Assembly: GCA_013180625.2 (NCBI GenBank)
Contig: SNVD02011181.1
Span: forward strand, 186,001-250,000
Source: Boswellia sacra
Taxonomy: Eukaryota > Streptophyta > Magnoliopsida > Sapindales > Burseraceae
Direction: 5' to 3'
Length of the DNA stretch: 64,000 bases
Part shown: one piece after another, positions 25,634 to 38,769 of the stretch
How positions within the stretch are numbered: the first letter of the stretch is position 1
Layout: the number at the start of each line of letters is the position of its first letter
Position numbers and translations under genes: made by a program
Notes under the pieces: generated by a model
What the model was told of the DNA's origin: nothing
What the model saw: the letters and a program-made list of their open reading frames with translations, nothing else
The model's database searches: none

Positions 25634-26293
25634 ATGCCTACTTCATCAACGAAAACAAGATCAAGCGGGCCGGTGCTACGGTCGCTCTCACCTTCTGGTA
25701 GATTCTACACATCACATGGAAGTAGTTACCTCTCATCATCAGCTTCTTCTTTTGCTTCTTCAACAAGTTCCAGCTTTTCTTCGCCTCCTTCTACTTTCTT
25801 TAACCATGACGACGTCCACCACCACCACCACCACCACCACCACAGTCACCATCGATCCGCGTCACCTACGCGTGTCAATCTCTTTCCGTCTTCAGCTTCG
25901 CTTTCGGCGTCAGCCGTTCGCTTCTCGATTGACAGATCTATTTCTCCGAACAGATCGATTTCCGTTATGAAGAAAAATAATCCGGTCTCCTTCCAGAAGA
26001 AAACGTGTATGTGTTCACCTACAACGCACCCGGGATCCTTCCGATGCAGCCTGCATAAGAATACTGGTGTGAGCAATCACCATCACGGGAACGCAACGAT
26101 GTCATATCCGTCGAACCGGTTGAACATGAGAAGATCGGCTATGACAAACTCGCTGGTGAGGATTGGTGGTGTCGAAGGAGAGTTAGTGAAGAGGTCGTTG
26201 AGGGATTTGATTCGTCCTTCTTCGCATCATCAGAAGAGACGTGAAGGCTTCCAGCCTAGGCCGAGTCGACTCTCGATCATGTCAAAGGCTTAG
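25634..26293 (+). CDS. Intronless serine-rich plant protein (At5g25280/At5g11090-like)
   Basis: This is a single-exon gene of 219 residues. The first 60 residues are almost all Ser, with scattered Thr, Phe and Pro. A run of nine histidines follows (residues 62-70). The conserved family signature CMCSPTTHPGSFRCSLHK is at 125-142, with three cysteines and two histidines in a spacing that could bind metal. The C-terminal block contains SLVRIGGVEGELVKRSL (173-189) and ends FQPRPSRLSIMSKA, which I recognise from the serine-rich protein-related family in plants. The N-terminal half is probably disordered. The molecular function of the family is not known to me. The first ATG after the poly-A leader is used. 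Confidence 0.88.
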   Translation: MPTSSTKTRSSGPVLRSLSPSGRFYTSHGSSYLSSSASSFASSTSSSFSSPPSTFFNHDDVHHHHHHHHHSHHRSASPTRVNLFPSSASLSASAVRFSIDRSISPNRSISVMKKNNPVSFQKKTCMCSPTTHPGSFRCSLHKNTGVSNHHHGNATMSYPSNRLNMRRSAMTNSLVRIGGVEGELVKRSLRDLIRPSSHHQKRREGFQPRPSRLSIMSKA

Positions 26294-29200
26294 AAACAAA
26301 TCTTGATTCTTTTTTGTCACAGGTTGGTTAGAGTTTTTGATTTAGATCATCTCGATTCGAGTCAACATGATCGATGAAGCGAATCATCGGGAGGGAGGTA
26401 ACTCGGCGCGGAGTCGATACTGCCTTGATGGATCATCAGAGTTGATTGCGGAAGTTGGTCGTGAGTGGAGTTGTGTTTGGCGACATCGAAACCCTAGATT
26501 TTTATTGGGACTTCTTAGACTGAAGGAGAAATTCCTTTGTACATACCTATTTGCTATGGAAGGAGATCTTCGGAAATTTAATTTTTTTTGACATATTAAA
26601 ATTTAACTCTAAATTCTTATTAAAATCTTAAAATTAATTCGTATTCTAATTAATCTCCATTCAAAACATACACACTCCTTTCATTTTACGTTCACTCCAT
26701 TACAAGTTGTAACGGTTCCATACGTCTGTTTTCTTCGCAGCAGCGTTATGTGTACTGTTAACTTCACTGGTTTACGTTGACGGCGTCGTCCGTCGTTCGC
26801 CTTGTACGTTTAGCCGTGTTCCGTTACCAGTGCGGTTGGTTGGTATCTCCGTTATCGTTTTCCAAGTTGCGTTGCGTTTGGTGCGAGGTATATTCCTTTT
26901 TTTAATTTTAATTTTTATGTTTAATTTCATTTATTTATTTTAAATTTAATTATTATTGTTTTTCCCGTGCTTATGCAGGTGTTTGGCTCGGCGTTTAATT
27001 CGGAGTTCTGGACTTTTTAAATGAACTTGAAAAACGTAATAAATTAGTGTTGTTATTACCATAAACAATAAAGAGCGGAGGTGGTGAATGGGACTTACAT
27101 GACCTAAAAAGGACGCTGTAAGTTTGCAAACAAAGGACTGTTCCATGGAACAAAATTTAATTGATCAAGGAATAGAATATTAATCACTAATATTGACCAT
27201 CAAATATAAAAATTTGAAATTAGTAGTAGGCTACACAAATGCTATACAAATGGAGACAGCTGGCTTATCCCTTAAAATTCAAAGTTATGATTAAAAAAAG
27301 AAGGATATTGCTTGATACTGCAGGACCTGAATTGGAAGGACAATGTACGCTTTAAAAATAAATACGATATGGAGCGTCTTTTTATGCGTATGAAAGGTTC
27401 ATGTGATGTCACATCAACGTTCGCGAATTTTTTGAAAAGAAAGGAAAGGAATTTCCTTGCACAGTAAGCATGTGTCATCACATGGAGTGCCCGAGTTGAT
27501 GTGGATAAATGGACAACGGAGAATGTCTAAATGAACCAACTTGGAAAGGGATTGAATTGAATGGTAGTTTTTCACTCTTCTGTAGTTTGTATGGTTTAGA
27601 TGGTATAGTTATAGTTACAACAAATGACCAATAACAATGCCATGAGCTGAGACGTAATCTAAAATTTATGGTCCTCCTCTCATATCAATAGCAAGATATC
27701 AAATGATGTGATATAATATTCTCAAAGAAATTGGTGTCCACGATAATGCAGATTCTCGCACACCGCATCTCTTTTTTCCATTTGGCAGCTTTATCCTCCA
27801 AGCTAAACTAAATCAACAAGGTCAAATTCCCATCTATGTTTATATTTGGGCTATTTAAAGAGAGATTTTTATTAGAGATAATTAATAGAATGTTAAACTA
27901 ATTAAACGTTTTATTGGCGTCAACATGAAGAGAATAATTAGTTAAAAGATATTTATGTTGTAAAATTAAATTAAAAGAGAAAAAGAGTCCGAATCAAAAC
28001 TCCAGCTGGCTTTTCTCTAGCATTCATATAAAAAATACGGTGCGACACGATTTGACAAAAGGTATTGTTGGACCACAGTGGACTGGGCCCACTAGCATGA
28101 TAGTGGCAATTCAGCCCTACCGACATTCACCGAAAGGGCACTTCATATCTTCGGACATCTAAAGTGCAAGTGCTGTTTGTGTTTGGTCATATTCACCCAA
28201 TATCAAGCACTTGTTTCAAAAGATTAGAGCACCCACTTTAGTCTAACAATATCTAATTAATAATTGATGGCTTTTAATAGATAATGACCAAGTTTCTTGA
28301 CTCTTGAGTCGTCCAGTATTCAATCCACTGAGGAAAAACGCTTTTGATTGTATGCTGTAATGTCATTCCCTTTATCTTTTTTAATTGATATTTGTTATCG
28401 CTTTTAACGAAGGAACATATTATGTAATTGTTAAAAAAGAAAGCGGGTCTCTTGGATATTGTCGTCTTTACTGATTTCATACTGACTATGTGAAACAAAA
28501 ATTATAACATTACATCCATATCTTTTCTTTTAAAACTAAAACTAGTAATGCACATGAACCCAACCAGCGATATTGATAAGGCTTTACAAGACTGTTGCAA
28601 ATTTGTTGGTATTTGAAAGTTGGAATGGAGCCTTGACTTGACATTGCATCGCGCACTAAATTGTCCGATCTCGCGACTGCGCATGTGGGTGGTGGACCAA
28701 CCGCATTTATCGCTCTGTGGCAACAATGGTTCGGCGGATAAGGATCAACTTTGAGGTTAGGTTCGTCGATTCAGTTGGATAAGACAGTTACAGCGTTACA
28801 GCTTAATATAAAGGAAAGTTTTTTTAGACACTCATGAGTTTCGGATCATTTTCATCGCTTCCCTCGTATGTCTGATAAAAGTTTCCTTCTTCCACACGAA
28901 TAAATGTTGGACTTTGATTGGAGGGCTGGACTGAGCTGGATCCATCACTTTCTTGGGCCCGATTGGGTCATGGGCTTAAATGGCTTGGCTCTAATGTTCA
29001 ATCATTCTTTTGTTCGATCCATAAAGCTGATATACAGTACAACACAACGATGAGCTTGGACAGATTATATCATTATAGTAACACTCCCCTGCATTTCTAG
29101 TTTTATAATACGCGTGTTTTTATAATTTATATTATTTTGGACTAGACGTATAAATTTTTCGTGAAGTATTTGTATATAAGATAAATAAAAAATCAATTAA

Positions 29201-29393
29201 ATAATACAAGAAACAATTGAGACTCGGTAATGTTTTATAATCGCATTATACAATCAACGGGGTGAAAGCAAAAAGGGCGCAAGCAATCAACAATAGAGAA
29301 AACGACGTGGTCTCGTAGAAGTACAAAAATTACCCGCTAGCTTCGCTTCCGGTCCCGCATTCTTCCCAGTAATCTGTTTGGTAATTACAATTC
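26294..29393. other. Intergenic DNA downstream of the serine-rich gene
   Basis: It starts with the probable 3' UTR. A less AT-rich block at about 26690-26890 contains many CG dinucleotides and ends in gag|gtatat, with a possible acceptor tgcag at 26974-26978. No protein is encoded across it. The rest has no supported feature. The last 150 bp are the presumed MICU promoter. Confidence 0.45.
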
Positions 29394-32300
29394 ATGATTC
29401 TCAAAAGGATGTTTCTGATACGAATCTCACCGTCCATCCGCCACATACGCCGGTTCTCAGTCCCACCACAATCGATCAGTGCCTTTAATCTCGGCGGTGA
29501 TCAGCAAAACGATTCAGTTTTCGGTTCTCTAGCGAAATGGTGTTCGGGGATCGCAATTGGCTCGAGCCTTGGGCTACTGTACTGGTCTTGTAATTCCAAC
29601 TCCGAATCTGCTTCGTTTTTCTCTTTCGCTGACTGGTCAACTTCAACGGCGACTAATGAATCGGTGATTGGCGATGATCAGAGCTTTTCCCGCTCTGTAT
29701 TTCACAAATTGTCACTGCCTGATTACAGCTCTAAGTTTCTCTTCGGAGGTTATCATTAATTTTTAAAATTGATTTGAAAAGTTCCGTTATGCGCATAGTG
29801 ATGTTAAACTGTTGATTATTGGATTGCAGAGGCGTACAGGAGAAAAGTTTTCTTCAAGTATGAAAAGCGAATGAGGCTGCGAAGTCCACCTGAGAAGGTT
29901 ATTTCATTTTGATTTGTTTCTGTTTTAAGTAATGTATTTGTTCATACATTTGATGAAGAAGAGTAATATTACAATTACAAACAAATGGCAACTAAACGAA
30001 GTAAACAAACTCATTTAGCCTTATTTGAGTCATTATCACATGCACCTATTTTAATGAGTTGATTTTTTTTTTTTTTTGACTCTTCACATCATGTGTATGC
30101 CCTTCTGTGTATGATATAATTATTTGTGTACTTTAGTTAGCAACTGTTTTACTACTCTGAAGGGCATTACATTTTTGTTGTTCAAGGTAAAGTAGACTAT
30201 CTTATTTTGTGTAATGCTTGAAACTGTAGTGAAATGTTTATTCGCTTCCTTGTTATTGGAGTGGTGAAGATGTAGTCATTAACTTTTGGTTTTTGTGCAT
30301 TTCTTCAAGGTTTTTGAATACTTTGCAACTCAACGATCATCTGAAGGAGAATCGCTTATGACTCCAGCAGACTTAATGCGGGCAATTGTTCCTGTTTTTC
30401 CTCCATCTGAATCCAACCTTGTCAGAGATGGATTTTTGGGAGGGGAAAGGAGGCCTGGGCATTTACTCTGTCCTCCTTCAGAGCTTCTTATGCTATTTGA
30501 TGTGAATAATGATGGGCTTATATCCTTTAAAGAGTAAGCGCCAGTGCTCCAGGTTATGATAAATAGCAATATTCAAGTACCGTATAAATTTCTTTTTGAT
30601 ATCAACTTATTAGCTTTGGTCTCTTTTACAGGTATATCTTTTTTGTAACTCTGCTCAGCATTCCAGAATCAAGGTTTTCTGTGACTTTCAAGATGTTTGA
30701 CGTTAACAAGAATGGGTTTGTTTCCATTCAATCTTTTGACTATAAAATAATATCCATTCTCTCTAAATATATTTTTGCCATTATACATAAAATAGCTGGC
30801 CTTGAGTTGTTATCAACTAAGTGACACTGCCTTAATTTTCTTTTCCATTAATTTGAAAAGATGGAAAACCTTTGATTTTTGTTTCCTTGCTCTGTCTTTA
30901 ATTTGTTCACATAAATATTTTCTTGCATGAGGAAGCATTTTGATGTCCTTGAGCCTGATCAAACCAGAAGATCAATGAATACGGATCAATTTTATTCAGA
31001 ACAAAATAGCATTCTAGGAAGTCTTATATGATTGCACAAGGTTACACAAATTACTATATCTTCTTTGTTCATGAATGAAATACTTCGGTAACCTTAGTCA
31101 TACGATACACCTCAGAAAGATACCATTCTTTTATTATAGTGCCATTGTGTTGACAACATAACAACGTGAGATTACTTGAATGTGAGTTTAATAATCATTA
31201 ATTTTCTTTTCATGCTGTATCTTTTTCCTCGTTTTTGATATGGTGTTAAGTTGATCGTTTACATCTATATACAGGGAGATAAGTCAGGAAGAATTTAAGA
31301 AAGTGATGGCTTTGATGCGAGCTCATAATAGACAAGGGGCTTTTCACAGGGATGGATTTCGTCCTGGGCTAAAGGTTCATGGTTCTGTGGAAAATGGAGG
31401 TTTAGTTGAATACTTCTTTGGCAAAGATGGAAGTGCATGCCTACAACATGATAAATTTGTTGAATTTATGAGAGAATTGAATGAAGAAGTAAGCCTCTTT
31501 TCCCTCTCCTTCTCTTGCTCCCCCCTAGAAGTTGAACAACATAAATTATAGATATGTTAATAAACTTGGTAGCTGTTTCTGCTTTTGGTATACATTTGGC
31601 CTTATACTCTCATTGTATCCCTCCTAAGTTTTTATTGAACCACGGTTCGGGACTTGGAATATCATGAGAGTTCTGCGCATCTAAATGCGACTGAGGTTGC
31701 AGGTGGATCAGGTAGCTGGAAGGTTGGATTAGAACTTGAAGTTAAATCATTTCATGCAGCTTGGGTATGGTTTCGTATGGAAAATCTTGGGTTCTGGCTG
31801 TGGGCAAGGAACAAGTGTAATCATTATTATATGTGTTGCGGCATTGTCAATCATATTTAACCATTTTGGCCTCATATATGTACTTGGCATTGCACTGTTG
31901 TAATTCACCTCGGAAGGAGATGAATACATTGCGTGATAAGGGAGCTTAACTAGATCTAGGGACCTTGTCCGTTAAATGTATAGAGTTCAGTGAAAATGTG
32001 CTGGTTCAATTTCACTGTCTGAGATGTGCTTTTAAGTTGCATAGTGGACTGATATCTGTGAGAATAAATGCTTCTTTGGCTGCTAGCTTAAAATATTTTT
32101 AAACTGATTATATTTGCATTTTATTAATTTTCTTTTTGACCGCTCCTTTATTTGGACACATTACTTCTTGTAGTGGATCAAATTGCACAACCCTGCCATT
32201 CATACCCCATTATATCTTTCAATTTGTGAGGTTTGGCTTGGCAGGGCTTACTTTTTTCCTTCTCTAGTTATATATTTTCTGGTATAGAAGTTTGATATAG

Positions 32301-33498
32301 CTTTCAATGAGGTTGACTTCCATCCCTTTACATATTGAGTGGCTGAAATGCATGGTTTCGTTATGGAAGTGATCAATGTATAGTAGTTAGTCCAATTTGA
32401 CTTTTTGTTTTTGTTTTTTTTTTTTTTTCCAAATAGTGGTTGATAGAAAATTTCATTCCTGCAGCTGGTGAAGTTGGAGTTTGCACATTATGATTACAAG
32501 TCAAGAGAGAGCATATCAGCTGAGGACTTTGCATTGTCCATGGTTGCTTCTGCTGATATGAGTCATTTGAGTAAGTTGCTTGATCGGGTTGACCAATTGA
32601 AAAACGAGCCACATCTTAGGGATCGACGTGTTACATTTGAGGAATTCAGAAGTTTTGCAGAACTTCGAAGAAACTTGCAGCCATTTTCTTTGGCTCTTTT
32701 TAGTTATGGGGAAGTAAATGGCTTCTTGACAAAGGGGGACTTCCAACGAGCTGCATCCTATGTAAGAGTTTTGATCATAATTTCTCGCTTTGTTACAACT
32801 ATGATCACGAGTTGTTTTTCACTCAGTCTTTTTTTGGATTTTAATGCACTAATCAACTTATTGGTGACTAATATTCTGGAGCAAATGTTTCTGTTGGGTA
32901 CGTAATAACAAGGAACTAAAATGGGAATTACGGTGGCTGCTTTCTGGCATTAATATACCATTCTGGTCAACCTTTTGAGTTTTAAATTCAGGAGAAAAGA
33001 GTATATAAGTTATGCAGGCAATAATAATCAGTTTTAGTTATTATCAGGGGGCTAACTTTTTGGGTGACAGCATTTTTGTGTGTTCTGCGAGGACTTATCA
33101 CTTATAGCTAGTACAAAGTTTAGGAGTTATAAATTACTTGTTTTTTCAAATTTTTAGCTCCTTGTGACAACATTACCTTTATTTATTCATTAAAATGTGC
33201 TCTTGTTTAAGCTATCTGGAACTTGAATTTATCAACAGTTCTGATATGAATATTTTGACTGAATGGTCTCTGCAAATATCAGGTCTGTGATGTATCGCTC
33301 ACTGAGAATGTGATCGAAATCATTTTCCACATATTTGACACAAATTGCGATGGAAATCTGAGCGCAGAGGAGTTCGTTAGGGTTCTACATCATCGGGAAA
33401 GGGACATTGCTCAGCCTGTAGAGACAGGATTTCTTGGATTTTTAACTTGCTGCGGGAACTGTGCAAATAACTGCTCCATTGGACAATTATTACGTTAA
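29394..33498 (+). CDS. MICU: Mitochondrial calcium uptake protein (MICU), three EF-hands
   Basis: This is the EF-hand regulator of the mitochondrial calcium uniporter, located in the intermembrane space. Exons are 29394-29748, 29830-29897, 30310-30533, 30632-30715, 31275-31488, 32465-32761 and 33283-33498. They total 1458 nt and encode 485 residues, close to the single Arabidopsis MICU. The first 25 residues are rich in Arg and Ser with few acids, as in a mitochondrial presequence. A hydrophobic segment lies near 49-65. The MICU hallmark RRKVFFKYEKRMRLRSPPEK covers 122-141. Canonical EF-hand loops lie at 205-216 (DVNNDGLISFKE), 239-250 (DVNKNGEISQEE) and 433-444 (DTNCDGNLSAEE). The first two are each split by an intron. 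Three loops fit plant MICU, which has one more than animal MICU1. The C-terminus is cysteine-rich (CCGNCANNC), which may allow disulfide links like those between animal MICU subunits; that part is inference. Confidence 0.94.
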
Positions 33499-35380
33499 TC
33501 CATATCTGGGTTTATCATGTATGGTCTCTGACATTTGATTTTGTGTTGAGTTGGAGTGCCAAGTGGGGAAATGTTGGCAAATGTTGAAGGCTGTTGCTCA
33601 ATCCATGGAGAAATGAAAAAGAGATTTTTGATTTTGCTGCCGTGCGTGGGTAAGTTGCTAACCTAATTTGTGAATATGGTTCAGCTGCTATGAGGTTTAC
33701 CTAAAAATGCTTTGCTACCTCCTGGGCAACAACTTCTGCTGTAATTCAAAGCTGCCAATTTCGTTTTCAGAGATCGCAGTAACGAATATAGTTACATACC
33801 AAATTGCCTTGCTGGCTGACTGGAAGACTGTATCATTGCTCTTATACATGTATGTAGATATTCTTTCAATAAAATATCTTGGTGATGTCGTCAAAAACTT
33901 TGTTCTGCTATTTTTTATTCCTTTAAAATGATTAACTGTTTCCTGTGCATATTTGAAAAGCGGATAATGCTATATTTATAAAGTCTTAATATAAAGTTTA
34001 TAAACAAAGATGATGTGGTACTACTAATTTAATATCACATCAATCATCAAAATTTATTATATTAAAGACTTATATTAGTTTTTTTTATTTTATAAATATA
34101 ACGTTATTGTCGAAAGATCAAGGATATGTTTTGATGTGAAAGTATGAGGATGTTAACAGGACACTAATCTCGTAGCCTCTTTTCTAAACTAAGAATTACT
34201 AGCTATTTTCATAACCAAAACTAATGGAGATATGATTATTAGAGTAATATTGTATATAAAATTAATCTAATCTGTACAAACCTAATTCATATAATTTAAT
34301 TTAACGTAACATAATATGTCAATATCTCATCTTGTAATATTATATACCTTAACGTAATTATTACTCGAATAAATTAGATGGAAGAGATTTCATCATCTCA
34401 AATAAATATATTAAAGAGACTTGAACCCCTCCTTGTTAGAGCTAAGCTCAGAACTCCTTCAATCTTCGAAATTCTATCAATCACGATGTATTTATGTCTA
34501 AATTACAGATATGTGATTAATTTTATTTATTATTTAAAAAAATGATATGTAGTTGGTGTTGATTTGAAATACAGTGACAAATATATATTTTCATAAAATG
34601 TTTTCTAATACAAAAAAAATAAATAAAAGAATATGATCTTTTTGAGTTTCTAGTAATCTGTTGTCTGTATGTGTTCGGCCTAAAACTTGCCATTATATTT
34701 AATAAGCGTAGTGATGAGGAACAAAGTCACCAAAATTGTCTTACATCACTTTGTTTGTTTCAAAATTTGTCATAAGGCCAGCATTTTCCCAATATCTCCC
34801 AATAAAATTCTGAAAGGTAAAGGACCCCCGGCGAGAAACACTTCACACCCAAAACTCAAATCCAGAGGCAGGCACTTTGTTTTGCACTGATGATTTGCCC
34901 GTGCCAAAAACAACTTGACCTACTTAATTGCCCAAAACACTAATGAGAAACCACATCACTAGCATTTTTGTAAATCCTTGAAATCTAAATTTTTTAAACT
35001 ACGCAATCTTTTCTATGCTTTCTAAACACAATTCTGAATTTCTAATGGATTGTCACAAAAACAATGAGCATTCACTCACACTTAAGGTGAATGCAACAGA
35101 ACCAATGATAACTTCTCCGTGACTGTACTATTAGAGATGGGGGTCTTGTCATCAGTCAGCCAATGGAAACAAGTAAACTAGAAATAAAATCAATCTGATT
35201 TGCATGGGCAAGTAAGGTTTTAGTAAGTTCCATTATTGGCATCAACATATAAACAGTAGCCACAATTTGATTGTTCTTGCAAAATGCAAGCATAATATTC
35301 AGACAGGCATTGAATTCAAAGGGGAGATTGATTTGATAAATGTTACCGTACTACTAAGTCCAACATAATTTCTTACAGCT
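33499..35380. other. Convergent intergenic region between MICU and MEMO genes
   Basis: It contains the 3' UTRs of both convergent genes and AT-rich DNA between them. The frames present are short and unsupported. No element boundaries were seen. Confidence 0.5.
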
Positions 35381-38300
35381 TCAAGCATCCAGTTTTGCTA
35401 CTGCAGATGCATAACTTACACTACTGTCTCTCATAGTCTTGCATTGGCTTGACTGTTCATATCGAAGGAATTTAATTTTTATTTTAACATTGCAGTTCCT
35501 CAACATCTGAAAGAATCAAATGATATTTTAGTAAAAGGGTAAGCAAATGCATTGGATCTCATTAACAAATGGAAGTATAAACCGACTACCAAAAAACTAG
35601 AATAATTTGAACAAAGCAAGGTTATTATTATTATTTTTTACGAACATCCTTATCTCTTAAGTATTGAAGGGTATCATTCAGAAAATTCATTAGTACAGAT
35701 TATACATAGCAAAAGTCTCACCAAAAGAGATGCCAAAAGATCTTTTACACAAATATAAGTGGATATTTGGAAGGGTTATAAGCTTGAAAGATTCCATATC
35801 AACGACTAATTGTGACTTTTGAGAAAAATTTGTGGCACTTACATGGAGAAAAACACTGATAGGGTGGCGTCCACAAATGGTGTTGTCGTATTCTAATAAA
35901 TACTGTTTGAATGCATCTGGATCTCCTGTTTCGATTATATCCATGCCCATTTTGTCCAAGGCCTCAATAGATTTGTGAATGGGACCATGTTTCTTGTCAT
36001 AGTGCATGTAATTGAACCTGACACCAACAAAAGGTGTAAATTCAGGATTTGTGAAACAACCAAATTGGTCAAATGCACAAATCATGCATACATTCTACAA
36101 GCAATTTGCATATACCAGACTAGATCATCTCACATGGAAATATAGTGTGTTCTTTAAACATATCATATACTCCTTTTCTGTCCAGGGTTCACATCCTAAA
36201 CAAAACAAAAATACCAAGATCCATGGAGAATAAAGAGGACTTATACACTGGGCCAGTCCTGTGGGTTCACATTACTAAAAGACTTGAGTAAATTTATTTT
36301 GATTAGAAATGATAGTGTCTCCAAGTAAATTGACATTCAATAGGAGACAATAAATATCAGAACCATTTTGATTGCAGAAAAACAGAATAATGTCATACAT
36401 ATATATTACATGTGGGGACAAGGTGCAGTCTCAGTGGGCAAATATAAAGAATAAAAACTATAGTTCCACCGACAACATGGGTAAAGAGATCTAGGAAGGG
36501 AAAAAATAAATAAAAGTCAAGTTTATGATGGAAACAAAATATTTAAGCCAACACTCATGAATGGAACATACCGAGAACCCCAGTGACAAAAATCTGAGGA
36601 TATAGAGAAAAAGTTACTCGGATCATCCACATATTTGGCTAACAACCTTCCATATATTGCTTCATTTTGAGCATTAAGAGCGCCGACAAGAATAGGTACA
36701 ATCTTAACTGGGTGCCTGCATTAGTATCAATAAAAGTCACTCAACAAGAAAAAGAAAGGAGAGACAATAGAAATTAAATCTAAACACTAGTTACCCCTCA
36801 AACACTTTTGCAAGATATGGCAAGTGCATTTCCATGCTATGTTCAGCTTCATCTACACGAAGATCCATCAATTCAAACTTCCCTGTAGCTTTTAGCTCCT
36901 CATTGACTGATAGATAAAAACATAAATTTGAATCAATTTCCGTTTAAAAGACTAAATATAACATACAAAATGACAGATAGGATAGCTCAAATGACGCACA
37001 TAGACAAACATACATCTCGCATTAACCTTAAGTAGACCAAGTTCACCAGAATGATCTACATCTACTCCTTTATATAGAAAGGGATAACAAATAGAAAATA
37101 AATCATGTAGTATGTATTGCTAAACTAATTTTAAGTAGAAGTTTGGAAGAATAATTCAAGTGACATATAAATAAAAATGAAGACGATCATACCTTCCAAA
37201 TCAATAGGTAGGTCCCCTAAGGGAGTCTTGTAAACTGTGGCTGTAGAAAGAGCACAATTCGGCGTGTAATAGTGGTGAGATGGACCAAGAAGGAATACCC
37301 GAGAACTGAAACACAAATCTTGGTACATATTAGCAACAAAATGAGCACCTAAACTGGCAGACACTTTTGCAATACTTTGTGAACTGACACACGGGTATCG
37401 AGTTTGATCACCTCATGTTATGGCTGTATGCAAGCAAGCAATCAATGATAATATAACAAAACCTATGTTTTTTTGTCAAACAAAATGCAACAGCAAGTGG
37501 GAAAATCGACAAGAAACATACGCACATGATAGTTGGGTCTATGTTTCCAAATGCATAGGCGGCAGCACGACCTGAATATGAATAACCTGCATGTCTACAG
37601 TCCAAATTCCACAGCGAACGAAGAAACAAAGGTTAATGCAGTAGCAGCACTACATTAAATCATTATAGATGCTTCGGTAGAAACAGAAATAAAGGCCCAT
37701 AATTACTTACGGAGCAATCACACCTCTTACTTCTGGAGATTTAGGCAGCCCAGCTGCCCTGAGCCAACCCTCAAGCTCTTCTGCTAATCTTTTAGCTGAC
37801 AAACGAAAAAAGAAAAAAAAGAAAAAAAAACCAACTTTCTAAGAGCATTTTCAACTTTTACATATCATAGCAAATGGTGGAGGAAAAGCAAACTCTATAA
37901 CTTAAAAACTATATCCAACTCTAATCCTATTCTCGAATTAGTGTTTTGTAAAAGGAGATGCTCGTCCCAACTTTTCTCAAGACAATGACCCAAATTGAAG
38001 TTAAAAAACGGAGAATTCAATAACCAAGCATTAGTTACAAATCAGTCGTAAGTATAATACAGTCAATCAGAAGCACAATTGCAACTTCAAATCATGTAGT
38101 CTTCGTTCTTCACTTCTTTTTCCGCTAAATTTCAATCCCAGCTTAACTCCTTTTTGTCATACTCTACACATTCTTAATTCATATTTATTGTTATTATTAT
38201 TTCCAAATCTTAATCTTCGATCTCTCCAGCAGCTAAGAAATCAAGATTGGAAAAATTTAATTCAGCAGCATTTCACTCTTTTTTTTTTTTTGGCCAAATT

Positions 38301-38477
38301 TGCGAACTTTTCCGAGCAATCAAGCAAAAAAGCATCTTTGATCAATCAGAATTCTTCATGTACGAATTCAAAGTTTACTCAGAAGTCAAAAAGATTTGAA
38401 TTGAGGTGTAGGCGTTAAGACTTACAGTTATCGGTGTACCATGAGCCTGCATGCGATGCTCTTCTAATCTTCTCCAT
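35381..38477 (-). CDS. MEMO family protein, eight exons
   Basis: Exons on the minus strand are 38477-38426, 37795-37711, 37594-37526, 37305-37193, 36906-36795, 36715-36572, 36017-35843 and 35506-35381. They total 876 nt and encode 291 residues, the usual length for the family. MEMO proteins have the fold of class III non-haem dioxygenases such as LigB. Human MEMO1 is linked to copper- or iron-dependent redox signalling and cell motility. The pocket residues of human MEMO1 (His49, His81, Cys244) have clear counterparts here: His47 in [14 protein letters not shown], His79 in GPSHHYY, and Cys240 in CGRHP. Other family blocks are [15 protein letters not shown] and [13 protein letters not shown]. 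The plant function is unknown. It is probably cytosolic, since there is no targeting signal. The gene corresponds to Arabidopsis At2g25280. Confidence 0.95.
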
Positions 38478-38769
38478 TTTCAACAGAGAGAGAAAGAGAA
38501 AACAAAAACCCTAATTTGGAAGAATGGATGATTGAGGCTTTGAATTGAGAATGTTGCTTTTGCTTTTGCTTTTGCTTTTCTTCACTTTCTATCTCTTTCT
38601 GTATTCTTCAATTCACTTTTGATTCTGACTCCAACCTTCCAAGTAAGCAATCAGAAACACTACAACACGTCAATCAGGTGATCAGATATGCTGTACTTCG
38701 CCTACACTCGCTATTTTAGGAAACCACTCTGCGATTGCCACGTTAGCCGATTTCTAGTTCTACGTTTTC
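38478..38769 (-). promoter_or_regulatory. Presumed promoter and 5' UTR of the MEMO gene
   Basis: The region just upstream of the start codon is rich in purine on the minus strand, with tttgctttt repeats on the plus strand at about 38554-38580. It is a plausible 5' UTR. No clear TATA box was found. Confidence 0.35.
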
